Below are positions 11,601 to 24,707 of a stretch of DNA of 64,000 nucleotides, piece by piece (positions within the stretch are counted from its first letter, which is position 1; each line of letters starts with the position of its first letter). Made by a program: the position numbers and the translations under genes. The notes under the pieces were generated by a model. It made no database searches and had not been told where the DNA came from. It was given only the letters and a program-made list of their open reading frames with translations. The stretch comes from Ectobius pallidus (Eukaryota > Arthropoda > Insecta > Blattodea > Ectobiidae), in assembly GCA_964059195.1 (NCBI GenBank), contig CAXKWD010000006.1, positions 66,233,073 through 66,297,072 on the forward strand. The letters are read 5' to 3'.

Positions 11601-14600
11601 GATACTCACCCTATTTTTTGGTGAAGTTAAGCCTTCAAAACTCATTTCAACGTATTTCTTCAGTTACAAACAAAATAGCTTCATTTAAACAAGTAACTTG
11701 CCACACTTTTCATTATTAAAAATAACATTATTATGAAAAAAGTCATTAAAAGGTAGTTCGAAGGCTTAATTTTACAACTGTATATAAGTACTCTTAGTAT
11801 GATATAAAATGAAATACAGGTAACAAAAACACTTTATTTAATAATAACTAAATGCGAAGTACATTTTAATTTAGTGATTTAAAAAATGGGTTACACTATT
11901 ACCGGTATGCATTATTATATATTTACCTTAAATAATACTTAAAAATGAAACAGTGTATTCAAAGTGATTAAATAAATTTAACTTTTAACTCTTTAAAAAT
12001 ATTTGAGCCTAGTATCTAAAATAGTCTTTTACAAAATGGTAAAAGAATATTTAAGCTAATTTAATATAATTATAACGACTATTTAATTGTGGAAAATTAA
12101 CATATTTTTAAAAGTAACTTGTGCAGTGGCCTTAACTAATGATTTCATTTTAGCTTCTATGCTCAAGCCCGACAAGGCTCCCGTTCATTACAAATTATAG
12201 CTTCATTACAAATTACAGATCATAGCTTCATTACAAATCGACACACTGTACAGTGTTAAATTATAGCCCTAACGTTATTAGATGTTCTGAATACTGTAAA
12301 TTTTTCAACTTAAACCTATTTCAACACATATTTACTGTACTCAATTGTATTGTAAGTTTTTTTTTTTCATTCGGGGGAAGGCTCTCTGGCTACGTCATAG
12401 ATTGAACCTGTGCATCTCTATCAAATTCACACCACAGACATCTGAATCTTCCTTGAAAAATTATGAGATTTTGATATTTCTTTATTTAAAAAGCTCTATC
12501 ACATTACGATTTCTGTTGTATAGGATTTCAGTTTGGTAATCTGCACGATTTAGCCACCTCTCCCCCGCATTGATCGGGTAGCTCTCGGTGTTCGATTGCA
12601 GCCAGGTGAGGTAGAGGGGCAGGGAAGAGCATCGACAGTCACTCATTTATAATGAAAATATTGTTGGCATTCGCGTCCATTCCACTTGCTGTAGGCGCCA
12701 CGCTGACGCCGTACACACAGTCGCATGCACCTAGCGGCGACACACGACACAGAAAAAAAGAATAATCCCACTCAAGTTATCTGCATTTTATTATGCCTTG
12801 CAGGTATGCAACCAGTTCGGTGGACAGACTTGCCTCACCAACATAACTTACTGTATGGATTCATTTCAATTTGAATTGAGAATAGTCAATGTTTGAAGCT
12901 GCAGTATTATAATCCTCTATTCAACGATATGTATAAAATCTAATAACAGACCTAGAAACTTCATTCCAATATGTCACTGCCCAGATAAACGAACTATGTA
13001 AAATTGGAAAAACAGAGAGAAATAATAATATTATACAGCCTATAGAGAGAGAAGACACGAACTTTCGAAGTGTAAGCGTTCCCTAAATTCTTTGACAACA
13101 TTCTTAAACTCCTAAATAAAAGTGGGACATTTATACAGTTATACCTTAGTTATATTTCGTCTGTTTTAAAATATCACCTCTGCTTGTAATTAAAGCTTAA
13201 AAACCTGGCTCGTTCTCGCCCAGGACAAATTTTCCTCTACGGAGTTTAGTATTAAATAGTCGTTCTCTTGAATGAGGGGAGACTTCAGAAAATTTACGAT
13301 TAACAATGTTTATACTGTAAACAATGCACTCTTATGTAAAATGTTGATAATCTAAGGCTATATCTTGAATGATATTCTTATTTTGTACACTACCCTCGAT
13401 TACAGCTGGTGTAGTACCTGTAAATCGGTGAAATGATGAACTACTGAGTGGATGACCAGAGAGAGGGAAATTCCTATTCCTGTCTTTTGTAAAACCATCA
13501 GTGCTCTACTCAGCCCGGTGTAAAAAAAAATAAGTGCATGGGAAAGTGTTATTTCATTAATTTGCCTGCAGGGTGAAAGGCGGCGCGCCGAGTTCTTTCA
13601 CGTGCCAGGATACCTTCGGTGATTCCTTCATATGCCAAATGGCTAAGCCGTCGGGAGCTTACCTCCTCATCTCCATATGTGATGCCAGCGATATACTTCC
13701 TCATATATGAAAGTAACCGATTGCTCATACTACATTAAAAACATAGAACGTTTTCTCCATGAAGATGAAGCTAAAAATGTCTACTTGTCTTAACAATTAG
13801 TGTTTATTCCTCAGAAGTCAATCGTAATGAATAACTAGCCTATAATGCTTTTTGTCTCGATTTTCGATATTCGATAATATTATTCCTTAAATAAAATAGT
13901 AAAATAAAAGCTTAATAAATTCATCCATATTGCTTCCAGTAGTGAAGCGTAGGGCTACTAAATGGAGGTTACTATTAACTATTTGAATTTTTACGCTTAT
14001 TTCCCGATAGACGGCTGAGTCCCGATAGACGGAGCCTCAAAACTCCCCCGGAAACTAATGTATTACTTGGACGTGAAAGGGCCAAGGAATTTTGTTCAGA
14101 GACTCTAATTTAGGCTTAGAAGTTCTTTTATGTTACGTAAATCTACGACACGGGCCCCAGATTAAAGTTCCTCCCGGAAGACTCCGTGCCCAGGACCGAG
14201 ACCTTCGGATCTAGAAGCGTATAAAATACATTATTAAATGGACTTTTGTGTTAACATTTCAATATCTTATAAATGTAGGCTAAATTAAATTAAAATATAT
14301 TGCGATATATAGTTCTAGTTAGTAGTAAGTTACGAACCTTTCCACAAAGTAAATGTTAAAAATGTATTCCACACTAAACAGGAAACATAAAACATGAAAA
14401 CATAAAAAATAGAATAAAACATTAAAAATACAAGCCACTCACTTTGTCGGGACTGAGCTTACTTATTTTTCTATCATAAATATGCCCTCTTATGCTTAAT
14501 AGTCGCTAGGGAAAAATTGTTATTGGTAAGTTATATACCTAGGTACATAAATATTTCACAGCTCCTCTGTCCTGAAACTTGTTGATATGATTCTTACGAC

Positions 14601-15050
14601 ATACACTTTCATTGCAAATTATAGTATCCTCATACACAGTATCGAAAAGTAAGGGACTCATCTGCAATTGTATCGTTCGATATCGATACCTATTTAGTGT
14701 CGAGGGTATTTAGGTCTCGAAGGTATCGACAACCTATCTCTTCTAGAATTATACACTCATGATACCACAGAATATTGTATCTTTTGAACATTACATGAGA
14801 ATTTTACATTAGATTATAATCCAACTTTGCCTAGATGTAGATTAATATGAACTTATTAACAACCACATTGTTATCTTTTAATATAAAAACTTTAATATTA
14901 TTAGCTTGCTTCTAAGAAAACCTTTTATACAATACCGGAATACCTAGATTGTAATTTTTAATCTGACGATTATAATTTTCTATGACTGATTGTAATTTTT
15001 AATCTGGTTAAACCTATTTGAATGAATTAGCATATATTAATCGATGGCGA
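8694..15050. other. Long stretch without recognised gene
   Basis: About 6.4 kb of AT-rich DNA. Open frames are short and show no domain. A small TA repeat follows the LINE tail (about 8710-8724). At about 13500-13665 there is a moderately GC-rich block ('ggtgaaaggcggcgcgccgag') that could be a diverged SINE body, but this is weak. A GC-rich block at about 12550-12770 and another at 11500-11600 have no recognised identity. Confidence 0.5.
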
Positions 15051-15084
15051 TAATATTTAAATAACTATTATTATTATTATTATA

Positions 15085-15230
15085 CATAACTATTATTATT
15101 ATTTAATATACAGTTTAATGAACCCTATTTTACCCGAAAGCACATTAGGGTTATAGTTATAACAAATTTAATTTGTAATTTACATATTTATCTTTCTCTA
15201 TTTGGTTATGATATACCATTTCATTGTATA
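15085..15230 (-). mobile_element. 3'-end fragment of an RNase H-type LINE
   Basis: The segment from 'ttaatatacag' through 'cacattagggttatag' to the following 'aatttgtaatttac' aligns by eye with the 3' untranslated region of the RNase H LINE at 24577-24660 ('ttaatatacaaat', 'tacattagggctatag', 'caatttataatg'). It is preceded by a TTA/ATT-rich simple repeat (about 15065-15100), equivalent to the LINE tail on the minus strand. It is a severely 5'-truncated copy of that family. Confidence 0.55.
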
Positions 15231-18200
15231 ACTAGCAGTGCTGAGCATTACATCCAATTACCCTGGTAACTTTAAACTATAATCGATTATGTGCATAAGA
15301 AAGAATAAATACCTATCCAACTATCCTGTCTAATATCATCTGCAAAGGTAAGCGTAGGACATAATCATCTGATATAGGAAACGAAAGAAATAATTGATAA
15401 CAATCTCAGTTAGGTCTGTTAATAATGACCTTTGGGATTTGAAATCGGTTGCTACGATAGCTTCATTGATATATAATCGGCTCAGTCGCACTGAGAGTGC
15501 TGTTGTGTAGACACCGAGGCACGGGGGAGACGGGAATAATTCAATGCCAGGCAGTGGTTGCTAGGTGTACTAGGCTATAGTAGTTAGTATACTATTATCA
15601 CATGACCGTGTCTGAATGTTTAGTTGCCTCCCTTTAGGGGTAAATGCTGGTACTGCCCTCTTACGTGGAACTAGTTAGCATGTCAATACAAATCACAACC
15701 ATCTAACATGACCGCATTATATCAATTGTATCACTGCTAAGTCTGTATATCTGCTGCTTTACTGCTTTAGATTCTAGCAGCTGTCAGATATTATACCATG
15801 TGAATGTGTCCTATTTAAGGATCAGATGTGATTAACTGATTACGTATGATGTTACTTATGAGTAGGGCCCGGATTCTTAAGTTTTAAACTATTTTGGTCC
15901 TTGCTAGTTAGGCCTAACTGTGATATTTTAACATAATTATCTGTTTCATGGTCAAGGCAGTCACAAAGTCCAATCTTAAAGAACCTAAAATATCTAAATA
16001 AGATATTAGAAACTAAAAATGGCTAAAACTACTTATCAAGTAAAGTACGATAAAATAACAATAACAATTATAATCTTTAATCTAATTACTATTGTTCTAC
16101 TAAAATTACTTTTTAATGTCTGCCTACATTTTGTATCTTGTTCATTGTTGTAAGTATATTAAAATATAGCATTGCATTTTGTCATTTTGTACCCCATTGT
16201 CCCGGTAAAGGAAATCTTAGTGAACCGAAATCCCGTCTTTTTTAGAAACAAATTAAAGACATTCTTAGGAAGCTTGCACTTTCAGTTAATTCATAATGTT
16301 TGCTCCAGCAAGACGCCGAAAGTGAAGTATTCTAAAAGTTGTTTCATTAATTGATAAACATTCTTGTTCACTTTGTAGTGGAATTGGAAATAACAATGAT
16401 AGTTCTAAAACTGAGCGAAAAGTATTCCTGAAGTTTTGTTGAAAATTATGTGAAAATAAAATGAATTAATACATTTTTAAATATGTTTATTGTACTTATT
16501 AAAAAATCGTCTGATAATGGTAAAAACTAAAGTAAAACTATTTTAATATGTTTAAAAACTAAAGCAGGGTTTATAAAAACCTAAAAGTCGGGCCCTACTC
16601 GTGAGATTCTGAAAGCCATCAAAATATTCCTTTTCCTTGTTTTATTCAATGCATTGAGTTCCGCATTTATTCAGACATCCTTATTAATTAAATTAATTAA
16701 ATATGAACCATATACATAAATAATATGGTCATTATTACATACTGGAGTTTCGGAACAACCTTGTTTGTTACGTCATTGCTGCCATTGTGTTAACTTTTAA
16801 TTTCCGAGCATAGGCCTAAGGCAAACCGCGTTAAAAATATCAAATAGGCTAACAGCTTTACAGCAATATTGAAACTGAAATCCCACCTCACCCGAAAATG
16901 CATTATTTATATGATATTGATTCACGGTATAATTATAATCCTTGTTTGTTTATTAAGTATAAACTAAACTTCTATTTAAAGTATCCAACTGGAAAATAAA
17001 GTAATTATACAATTGATATTACACATTTGATTTTTATAGACGTTGTTTACTTAATATGAATAATGTAATGTTTTAGCAATAGTTTCCAACTCAAAAATAA
17101 TACAAACAATCGATATTAACCTTTGTTCAACTGAACAACTGTATAATGCTGATTATTGAAAGGATTGTTTGAAAGTTATTTTACTTTTTTAAATTTCACC
17201 AGCTAGTTATTAACTTTTTATTATTAAAGAATGATAACCCTGTTTACTCTCAGGTATATTATAGTAGTTGCTTACAATTCATGTATTATTAACATATTCA
17301 ATAACGTAAGAATAGCTATTAGACAAGAGATGACTTAAAAATCGTGTTTTCACATGGTGGAATTTCTATAATTTGTATGACGTCAGACCATTGTTTTAAC
17401 TTTAAGATAGGCCATACATACTGTACATACATACATACACACACACATACATATACTTATAGATACTAGAGGGTTACGAGTCCTTCCTATAGGGTAGAAA
17501 CGCTAGGAAAACCCCGAGGAAGTGTCCGTTTGTAGTCTTTTTTCTGTTTTTTAAAATTTGTTTTTTTACCTTTTTTGTGGATTTTGTAGAACAATTTGTG
17601 GGTATTCTTCGGCACACTGCGCACTGGTTTTTAGACTAGTTTGAGTTTGCAATTTTCTTTAGAACCTAGATTTCGTACAAAATTCTTACTATAACCTTTG
17701 AACGCGCTGTATTAATGTTTCGGAATAAACTTGTGCTTTATTTCCAAATACCTGTGCATAGCTATGACATTCCTCTTGCCTTCTCCACTGCGGTAGGTCA
17801 CGTGATTCATAGTATGAAGATAAAGCTCTATCTAGTCGTGTCTTCCTGATGCAAGGTTGCGGTCGCGAGTGATTATACCAGGAAATTCGTATTATTAAAT
17901 ATGTAAGTACAGTGTAATATTAGTGTTTAATAGTGTTGTGTGCTTCAAGATAAACTGCAAGGAGACTTCTGTACCTGCTATGGAGTGAGGATTGCTGCAG
18001 GATAGGTAGGAATTGCATTGATAACACGAGGAGGGGTGGTGGTTAAAAAGCCATGGCTAGTCAGCCGTGACATCTATACTGTACAAGTCTGTGTCTGTCC
18101 AGTAGAAAGTTAACCGCAAGCGTGCGAGGCGTAGAGGATTTGTCGGCGTAGGCCGTAGATGATATTCATCTATGTACTACCAAACTGCGAGGTTCTTGGG

Positions 18201-18650
18201 AAACCACATTACTCTCACGTATTATCGCTTTCATTAACAGTAATTTTTAAGATGTGATTGATATTTTCTTATGCGCCCTCATCCCCTGCCTTACCCTCGG
18301 AGTGCCAAGCAATGAAGCTTATTACCTCCGGCCAAACCAAATTTTGGTAACAATTTGTTTGATGTATGTACCTAATAGTGCCCTCACGTACATCCTGATG
18401 GGATGTGTGGTGAAATTGACATGTTTGGGCTGTCTACTTGTGTCGTTGTGTATTAGCGCGGGTTAGACTTTCTTGCCATGAAATTGATTGCTTGTCATTA
18501 GTTGTGTTTGTTTAGTATCGTGTAGATATGTTTTCTAATGTATGTAGCAGTGCGTGTATCTGTGTGAGGGGATTATTAGCCAGTCCTGTATTAGCCTATG
18601 AGCAAGGAAAACCCTCAAAAACCTCGCTAGAACTGGGATAGTGGGCATAG
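15231..18650. other. Sequence without recognised gene
   Basis: AT-rich DNA with a CATA/CACA microsatellite at about 17424-17453. The open frames at 16172 and 18254 (+) have no recognisable domains. Nothing else is supported. Confidence 0.5.
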
Positions 18651-18659
18651 CCCGGCCAA

Positions 18660-19075
18660 AGGTCATCTACCGTGTGTTGGATTATTCATGATACTGTACT
18701 TTTTGGAGTATAGCTGTCTTGGCGAAATTTTTGAACACAGGGACGGTGTGTTTCTGAGTCCAGAACTGTAAGTCAGGGGCCCAGGCTTCCTCGTCTGCCA
18801 TAGCAGGTTCTCGAAGGAGGAGTCTGGCTTCGCGGTACCGAGGACAAGTGTAAAGCATGTGATACATGGTATCAGCTTCGCAGTCTTTGCAGATGCATAA
18901 GTTATGGTCGGCAAGATTGACTGCTCATATAGATGCTCCATAGTCTGGACGAGTTTATATTGTCATTTGAAGGGGTGACTGCCTTGAAGACTGAGGTAAC
19001 TAATGACGCCGATCTCTTTAGCCGCGGTAGTTAAGGGCTCTTTCCACCGCACATATCCATATCGTGGAAAATCCG
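18660..19075 (-). pseudogene. Degenerate LINE C-terminal fragment (zinc-knuckle end of ORF2)
   Basis: The minus strand encodes a short stretch with MYHMLYTCPRYREARLLL, following CICKDC in a neighbouring frame. The pattern C-x-C-(x)n-H-x4-C-P with charged R/E residues is the C-terminal zinc-knuckle-like motif of ORF2 in R1/I/LOA-type LINEs. Upstream (higher coordinates) GYVRWKEPLTTAAKEIG fits the preceding linker. The fragment is broken by at least one stop and one frameshift, and no RT or RNase H part is visible. It is probably an old 5'-truncated insertion. Confidence 0.55.
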
Positions 19076-20270
19076 GAATCTATGTAAATATCTTCAACCT
19101 ATCTAAATACTCAGCAAGTTTACCGTATTGACTAAAGACCAAGTTTTAACAAAATTTGATTGAATATTATTTTGCATTTATTTCTATCATAGAACGATGG
19201 AAAATACACTGTTTTAATTCAAGTATCTTCGTAACTGTTTTTCGATAGTTTATTGTATTTCGAGCAATACATTCTTTCATAAACTTCTGAATAGAATACA
19301 TGAGCCAGTCACAGCGTAGAAGAATATTGAAGAATCGCATCTGGCAACAGTATAACCAAATAATATTTCAGTACCTCAGAGCTAAAAGGAACGTAACTCC
19401 AATTTTCATTTCTTCAAATTGTTATTTTGTATTAACTTCTTGACCTCCATAGAACAAACGAACATTGAATCGATAAATGTCATTAGGAACCAACATAATG
19501 GGAGAAAATTTAATAACTTAATTTCCTTCCCGAGATAGACAGTGGCAAATGTGATTTAATTATCCTATGTTTGGTTCCCAAATATTTCGTTCCTATATCT
19601 CCCGCAGTATGACAGCAAACCAGATAATCCAGTACCTGAGTGGCTTAAAATGTAATTCATTTCTGAAGTTCCCTAGTTACAGTATAGTTATACCAAAATA
19701 ATTAGCATATTTAAAATTTCATTATCCCATAAAATCTTCAATTAAGTACAAAATTACGCATGGGCCTAGTAAAAAGTTTTAAAAAATATACTGAACCTAA
19801 AAAAGATTAGGAATATTACATTTTCAAATTATACAGTATATTGAGCTGTGATTTATGACATTTATGAAGTATTTATCATATGGCTGATCAGTGTTACTTT
19901 ATCCAGTCACATGGATTTACCATTGTCCGGTTGAAAGGAGCAACAATAGCAATCATATTCCGTTTAGAACCATACAATCGTAAATCCCTTTTATAAATAT
20001 CTGTTTTAAAAAAACACTTAATTTTTATGATTATAGGTAGATTTCAACATAAAATTTGCAAGATTAATATTTGATCACATTAAAGGCAGTTTTTGAGAAA
20101 AGTGTTGATATTAATATTTCTGTTTTTCTCTCCTCCCGTAAAGTTAATTTAGTGTTATCCAGTTACGCTCGCTTCGCTCTGGGGTACAGGTTTGTTCCGT
20201 TCTAGAGAAAAAAGTACATTAACGAAATTAAATATTACCTTAGGAATAATTATAGTTGCAAACTAATATA
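19076..20270. other. Sequence without recognised gene
   Basis: AT-rich and anonymous. No coding motif, tRNA-like box or obvious repeat was seen. Confidence 0.5.
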
Positions 20271-20388
20271 TATTTCAAAAATAATAATCAACTTAAATTT
20301 CGTATGTTGAGAACAAATCATTATAAATATCTATTTCAAAAATAATAATCAACTTAAATTTCGTATGTTCAGAACAAATCATTATAAT
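20271..20388. repeat. Tandem duplication, 61-bp unit, two copies
   Basis: The unit beginning 'tatttcaaaaataataatc' at 20271 recurs at 20332 with almost no change. This is a simple local duplication in AT-rich DNA. Confidence 0.85.
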
Positions 20389-20879
20389 AATTTATGCAAT
20401 GGGTCTACGGATCTACCGGTGTTGACAAAATATATTACATTATAGGGGACGTAAAGTCCAAAATGTTTTATTGATTTATCATTATCACAACCTGTAATAT
20501 TTTAATACGAAACAATTATATTTACTGGTAAGGGTAAGTGTCTACTGGAATATGTTTTATTTTATCGGAGCTTTCCCATATTCTCCGGTCACTGAAACAA
20601 TCATTAACGGCCGTGCACCCAATCCTACCTTCTGCCTATGGTAGATGAAGCAGTAGTCGGACGGTAGGCCCAGTCTCTCCAGGACGAATTCCCCCTCCCC
20701 CATAATCAGAGTAAGTATTCATTGTGAATTCAAGTTTTGTGAACGTAAGTGTATATAGTTTGCTGCTTACGATGATAGATATTATTATTGCTATTTAATC
20801 TCCGTACCTTCTAAACTCTATTTTACAAGTCATATGTTGGGGTTATATTAATTACAAAGTATGTATATTATATTATATT

Positions 20880-21552
20880 AGGTAGATTTCGAAGAAAATC
20901 TACCTATTGCAATCGATACCATGTCATGACTTTCGAAAAATTCTTTCATATCTTTACGTTTCATGCCTCCCTAAGTACGAAACCACCGCCCGTTAAAAAA
21001 AAAAATGTGATATATATATATATTTATATTTATATCTGTACACGCTAGCGGCCGTAATTTTGAAGATATTTCAACCAAACTTTAGTATGTTTTTCTAGGC
21101 CCAATAGTTCGGACAAGTTCGTTAATGAGCAAAATTGGCCCAGGGGGGGAGATGGGGAGGGGGTTGAAATTTTGAAAAATTCATATCTCGGCCCCTATGA
21201 AGTATAGAGGGAAACTTTGTTTGAATAAATTAGAGTACTCCCTATGGAGTTCACAGTGACACCAACGATTCGGGGGTTTTGGTGGTACGAGTGGGGGTGG
21301 GGGTGGGGGATGTAAATTCGAAATGTTTGAAACCAAGTCTTGTGGGGTATCGTTGAAAAGCTCTTGATGAGTACTCTACAAATCAATAACTAGTTTCTCG
21401 ATAGTTCTCATATAAAGCGAGATTTGAATGTTTGAAAAAGTGCTCTTTCCTGTTTTTTGCAGTTAATATTGCTGGTTTATCATGCCAAGCCTAAAGAAGA
21501 AGACTGCTGTGCAGCGACAATAAATAAACCAAAAGCACTTCAAAATCTACCT
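20880..21552. mobile_element. Putative non-autonomous DNA transposon with 15-bp TIRs
   Basis: The left end AGGTAGATTTCGAAG (20880-20894) matches the reverse complement of the right end (21538-21552) at 14 of 15 positions. The left end is also itself palindromic (AGGTAGATTT paired with AAATCTACCT within 20880-20905). The interior is G-rich near 21140-21310 and contains, after a good acceptor-like tract at about 21465, a 13-codon open reading frame starting MPSLKKKTAV at 21482, ending in TAA. A target duplication was not clear, so the class is uncertain. Confidence 0.4.
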
Positions 21553-21643
21553 CAGCCTGTAGGCCTGCCTAAAGAGATTTTTTTTGTATTATAAGTTGTT
21601 TGGCCTATCCTAATGTTGTTGATAGCCCATGAAATATATATAT

Positions 21644-21762
21644 AAGACAAGAACTGGATCTTCATCCACACATATGCCAGGTCAAAATAGATACCTTTGA
21701 AAGCAGCTGCTGTTACAGCACATTCTCAGCATATGAGTGGATGAAGATCCAGTTCTTGTCTT
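21644..21762. repeat. 34-bp inverted repeat forming a long hairpin
   Basis: The arm at 21644-21677 (starting AAGACAAGAACTGGATC) is the reverse complement of 21729-21762 with about one mismatch, separated by a 51-base loop. It may be a remnant of a fold-back element or an RNA hairpin precursor. No terminal repeats of a known family were seen. Confidence 0.8.
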
Positions 21763-23712
21763 TTCCTGTAAAATACAGGACACTCAAAAATGAAATGTTT
21801 TATATCCTGTGGATACTCAAGAACACCTGATGATAGATAATAGACCTAGTAGCTATAGTTGAACCATAATGTTTACTCATTGTACTCTTAGTTGAACTGT
21901 CTTGTGGTGGACACTGTACAGGCTGACCCACAAAGGAAAAAACCATTAGTGTTTGTGAAACTCCTTCTCTTCTTAGTTCACTAATTCTTTCTTATACCGA
22001 ATTATTCGGGTATTTATTCTTTAAAGAAATATTAAGTCATATTACTAATTTTTTTCGTGTTATTTAATGAGATGGCATTGGGCAGTGGCAATATATAGTT
22101 CGTAGCAATGTAGTGCAATAAAATGTGTGTATTGAAGTTATATGGCTATTTCGGACATAAAGTAAATCAATATAACCTGAAAATCATGACATTGAATTCA
22201 CGAGTATATCTATGTCTCTACGATAATACAGACAGCTTAGTATAGAAGGTATCTTGAAAATATCGCAAACGATTCTATCGAATTGCCTATTTTATTATCT
22301 TGTTCTTGACACCACATGGGAAAGGACTTAATTCCCACCGCATTTGAGCGTGCTCTATTTTTTGAAAACCCAGATTTTCTGAGGTGAATTATTATATTAA
22401 TAATAAATTATATCTATATTATGAATTTACGTTTTAAAATACAAGAAATGTAAGCTAAAATGAAGATGTATTGCTCAGGGATAACAGAGATAGTGCATAT
22501 TATGAGATTATTCAATTATGATTGTTTACAAATAAATTCCTACATTTTATTTATCCAAATGATGTCCAAAGATTTAAATGTAGCTCCAATGCTCTTACAT
22601 AACCATAGATTTAATATGTTTTTAAAAAGATATATACTTTATGAAATATAAACTTTCATACCAAGAAATCTTTTTTATTTCACAAAAACAAATTCAAAGT
22701 TTTCTGGAACAGTTTGGACATTCATCTCATAACAGGCCTATTAAAATCCTCTTGCGTAAGAAGTACGAGTAGTACATCTTGTCGTTATAAACTATGAAAC
22801 AGGGAATTTTGTACCAGGAAACGTCATGGTTGTATAAATACTTATGTCATAGCTGTTTTTATCCACCATAGTGGGATATCATTTTGTAATATTGTGTGCT
22901 AACGATAAAGTTTTCCTCTTCAGGTACGCAGAAGTAGATGACTAAACCAAACATACTGTCTTCTATGAAGCAGTAATAGCGTTGAATTCATCTCGCATGC
23001 AGTCATTATATGAAAGGTCAGGTTTAAACTTTAAATGAGGCCACTTGTGATTCTGCGAAGAATATTTTCTTTTTACTTCTGTGTATAGCCTGTTTAAAAT
23101 GTTAATATGCCTTACGTAAGGAATGGTGGATATCGGAAATGCGCGTCGTAGTAGTAAACAGTTTAATAAGAGTTTGGGCGAAATCTTTTACCTGAGCATT
23201 GTTGCCAACCCTCCCAGGTTTTCAGTAAATGTACCGAAATCGCATTTATTCTACCGATTTAACAAATTATTTTAATTTCTATCGATTATCCAATTTCCGT
23301 AATAGTCCAGTCACCAGGTATAATGAAAATTTGGGTTACCTGGAAGAAGGTCCGAAGTTAACGATTTTTAATATGTTGTTTGTATTCACAAACTTACAAT
23401 TTACATCATATGTTCTTATTTTATAATAGGCCTATGTTATGTTTATCAAGTTATATGTACCCGTGAGTATAAAACTTTAAGAGAGTTTTTAAAGGTTTTA
23501 AAAACCCATGTTATTAATGGATCTTCTAAAAACCCAAATTATTATTTATAGACTTATAAAAACACATTATTATTTACAGACTTAAAAAAACAGTTTTATA
23601 TATATATAATGCATCCATTCTGTCAGCCTTAAAAATTTTCTGTTAGTTCGTGTGATGATAGGCCTATATGTCTTATCCCCTTATACAATTTTTATCTTTG
23701 TTAGGTTCGTCG

Positions 23713-23747
<35 letters not shown>

Positions 23748-23850
23748 TATAACAGGAAAGATGCCTAGAATTTTATTCAAATACATTCCCTAAACAGTTT
23801 GTCATTGTGGTAAAGAAATGTTGTACAAAATTTTAATTTGCTGTATTACT
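21763..23850. other. Sequence without recognised gene
   Basis: AT-rich DNA with a (TA)n run at about 23714-23744. The short open frames at 22460 and 23229 (+) have no recognised motif. Confidence 0.5.
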
Positions 23851-23853
23851 CGC

Positions 23854-24013
23854 AGTACACCTACACCATGTGTATTTATTTCCCAGGAGTTGGTTGCCTG
23901 TAGTTTCGTTGCTGAATCTTCGTTTTTGTAGATAGTACACCTACACCACTTTGAATTTATTTCCCAGGAGTTGGTTGCCTGTAGTTTATTGCTGAATCTT
24001 CTTTTTTGTAGAT
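23854..24013 (-). repeat. Tandem duplication, 80-bp unit, two copies, next to the PLE 3' end
   Basis: The unit starting AGTACACCTACACCA at 23854 repeats at 23934 with a few changes. It lies just beyond the 3' region of the Penelope-like element and could be part of that element's terminal repeat structure, but this is not proven. Confidence 0.75.
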
Positions 24014-24035
24014 CTTGAGTGTTTGGAATGTACAT

Positions 24036-24556
24036 CTACTGTTGGCACTTATTGGCAGCTGATTTTCTTCTTTAGAATATCATTGGGGATGCCTTTCGAC
24101 CTCAGAAGGTCATCCTCAGCCCCGTTGCATTTTTAAATACACGAACATCAGTTATTGCTATTTAGCCTATACAAGTTAGTATATGTATGGCATATTTTTT
24201 ACGCTTATAATTTTTTTGCGAGCACCAGAACTTATGTTGAGTCAAATCGTACTAAGTATGTGTGCGTAATGTGCCCTCTATTTATACTCTGTGGGTGTAT
24301 TCAGTACCAACTCGAACAGCGGATTGTGGTTGATGATGTCTTCATTAATTATATTGTTCTTATGCTTGCAAATTTCCAAGGCTTCTAAAGTATTAAGTTT
24401 GATTATTTTCTTTTGCTTATGTAGGACTTCCATTGTTTGTTCTATAGGTATGTGTTTGTGTTTTTCATCTAGTAAATGTTTACCAAATGCTGATTTCTTC
24501 TCTCGTGTTTGTAGTCTGCGCTATGTTCTTTGTACATTTGTCTAAGTTTTCTGCAT
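24036..24556 (-). pseudogene. Penelope-like element: C-terminal part of GIY-YIG endonuclease and 3' region
   Basis: The minus strand, starting at about 24556, encodes RKLRQMYKEHSADYKHE, then after one frameshift SAFGKHLLDEKH, IEQTMEVLHKQKK and KLNTLEALEI, ending at a TAG at 24278-24280. This is the second half of the GIY-YIG endonuclease of Penelope-like elements: the R-x3-R-x2-EH motif after the YIGQTG loop, the SAFxxHL motif, and the late catalytic E in LEALEI. The first half lies 9 kb away at 33626-33994, because an RNase H LINE inserted between them. Downstream of the stop is about 240 bases of 3' region with a hammerhead-like core. The extreme 3' boundary is not defined. Confidence 0.75.
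24094..24119 (-). ncRNA. Hammerhead-ribozyme-like core in PLE 3' region
   Basis: On the minus strand the sequence reads CTGAGGA, a GACC/GGTC stem with a short loop, then GAAA. This matches the conserved CUGANGA - stem II - GAAA core of hammerhead ribozymes, which are known to occur in Penelope-like elements. Flanking GGGG and CCCC could add a closing helix. I did not identify the cleavage-site strand with certainty, so activity is not implied. Confidence 0.5.
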
Positions 24557-24557
24557 G

Positions 24558-24707
24558 TTTATTTATTTATTTAATTTAATATACAAATCTTTTAGCCCTA
24601 TTTCACCATAAGGTACATTAGGGCTATAGTTTTATGCCAATTACAATTTATAATGTACCTGTTATCTTGTACACTAGAGTAGCCTGTTTTGCTAAGTTTA
24701 AATAAAA
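24558..24707 (-). repeat. 3' UTR and (AAAT)n tail of the RNase H LINE
   Basis: On the plus strand the tail appears as TTTATTTATTTATTTAATTT at about 24558-24577, followed by the LINE 3' untranslated sequence. A related 3' UTR occurs at 15.1 kb. Confidence 0.75.

Noticed and set aside
13500..13665. Diverged SINE body
   Set aside because: Resemblance limited to a GC-rich phrase; no pol III boxes or tail.
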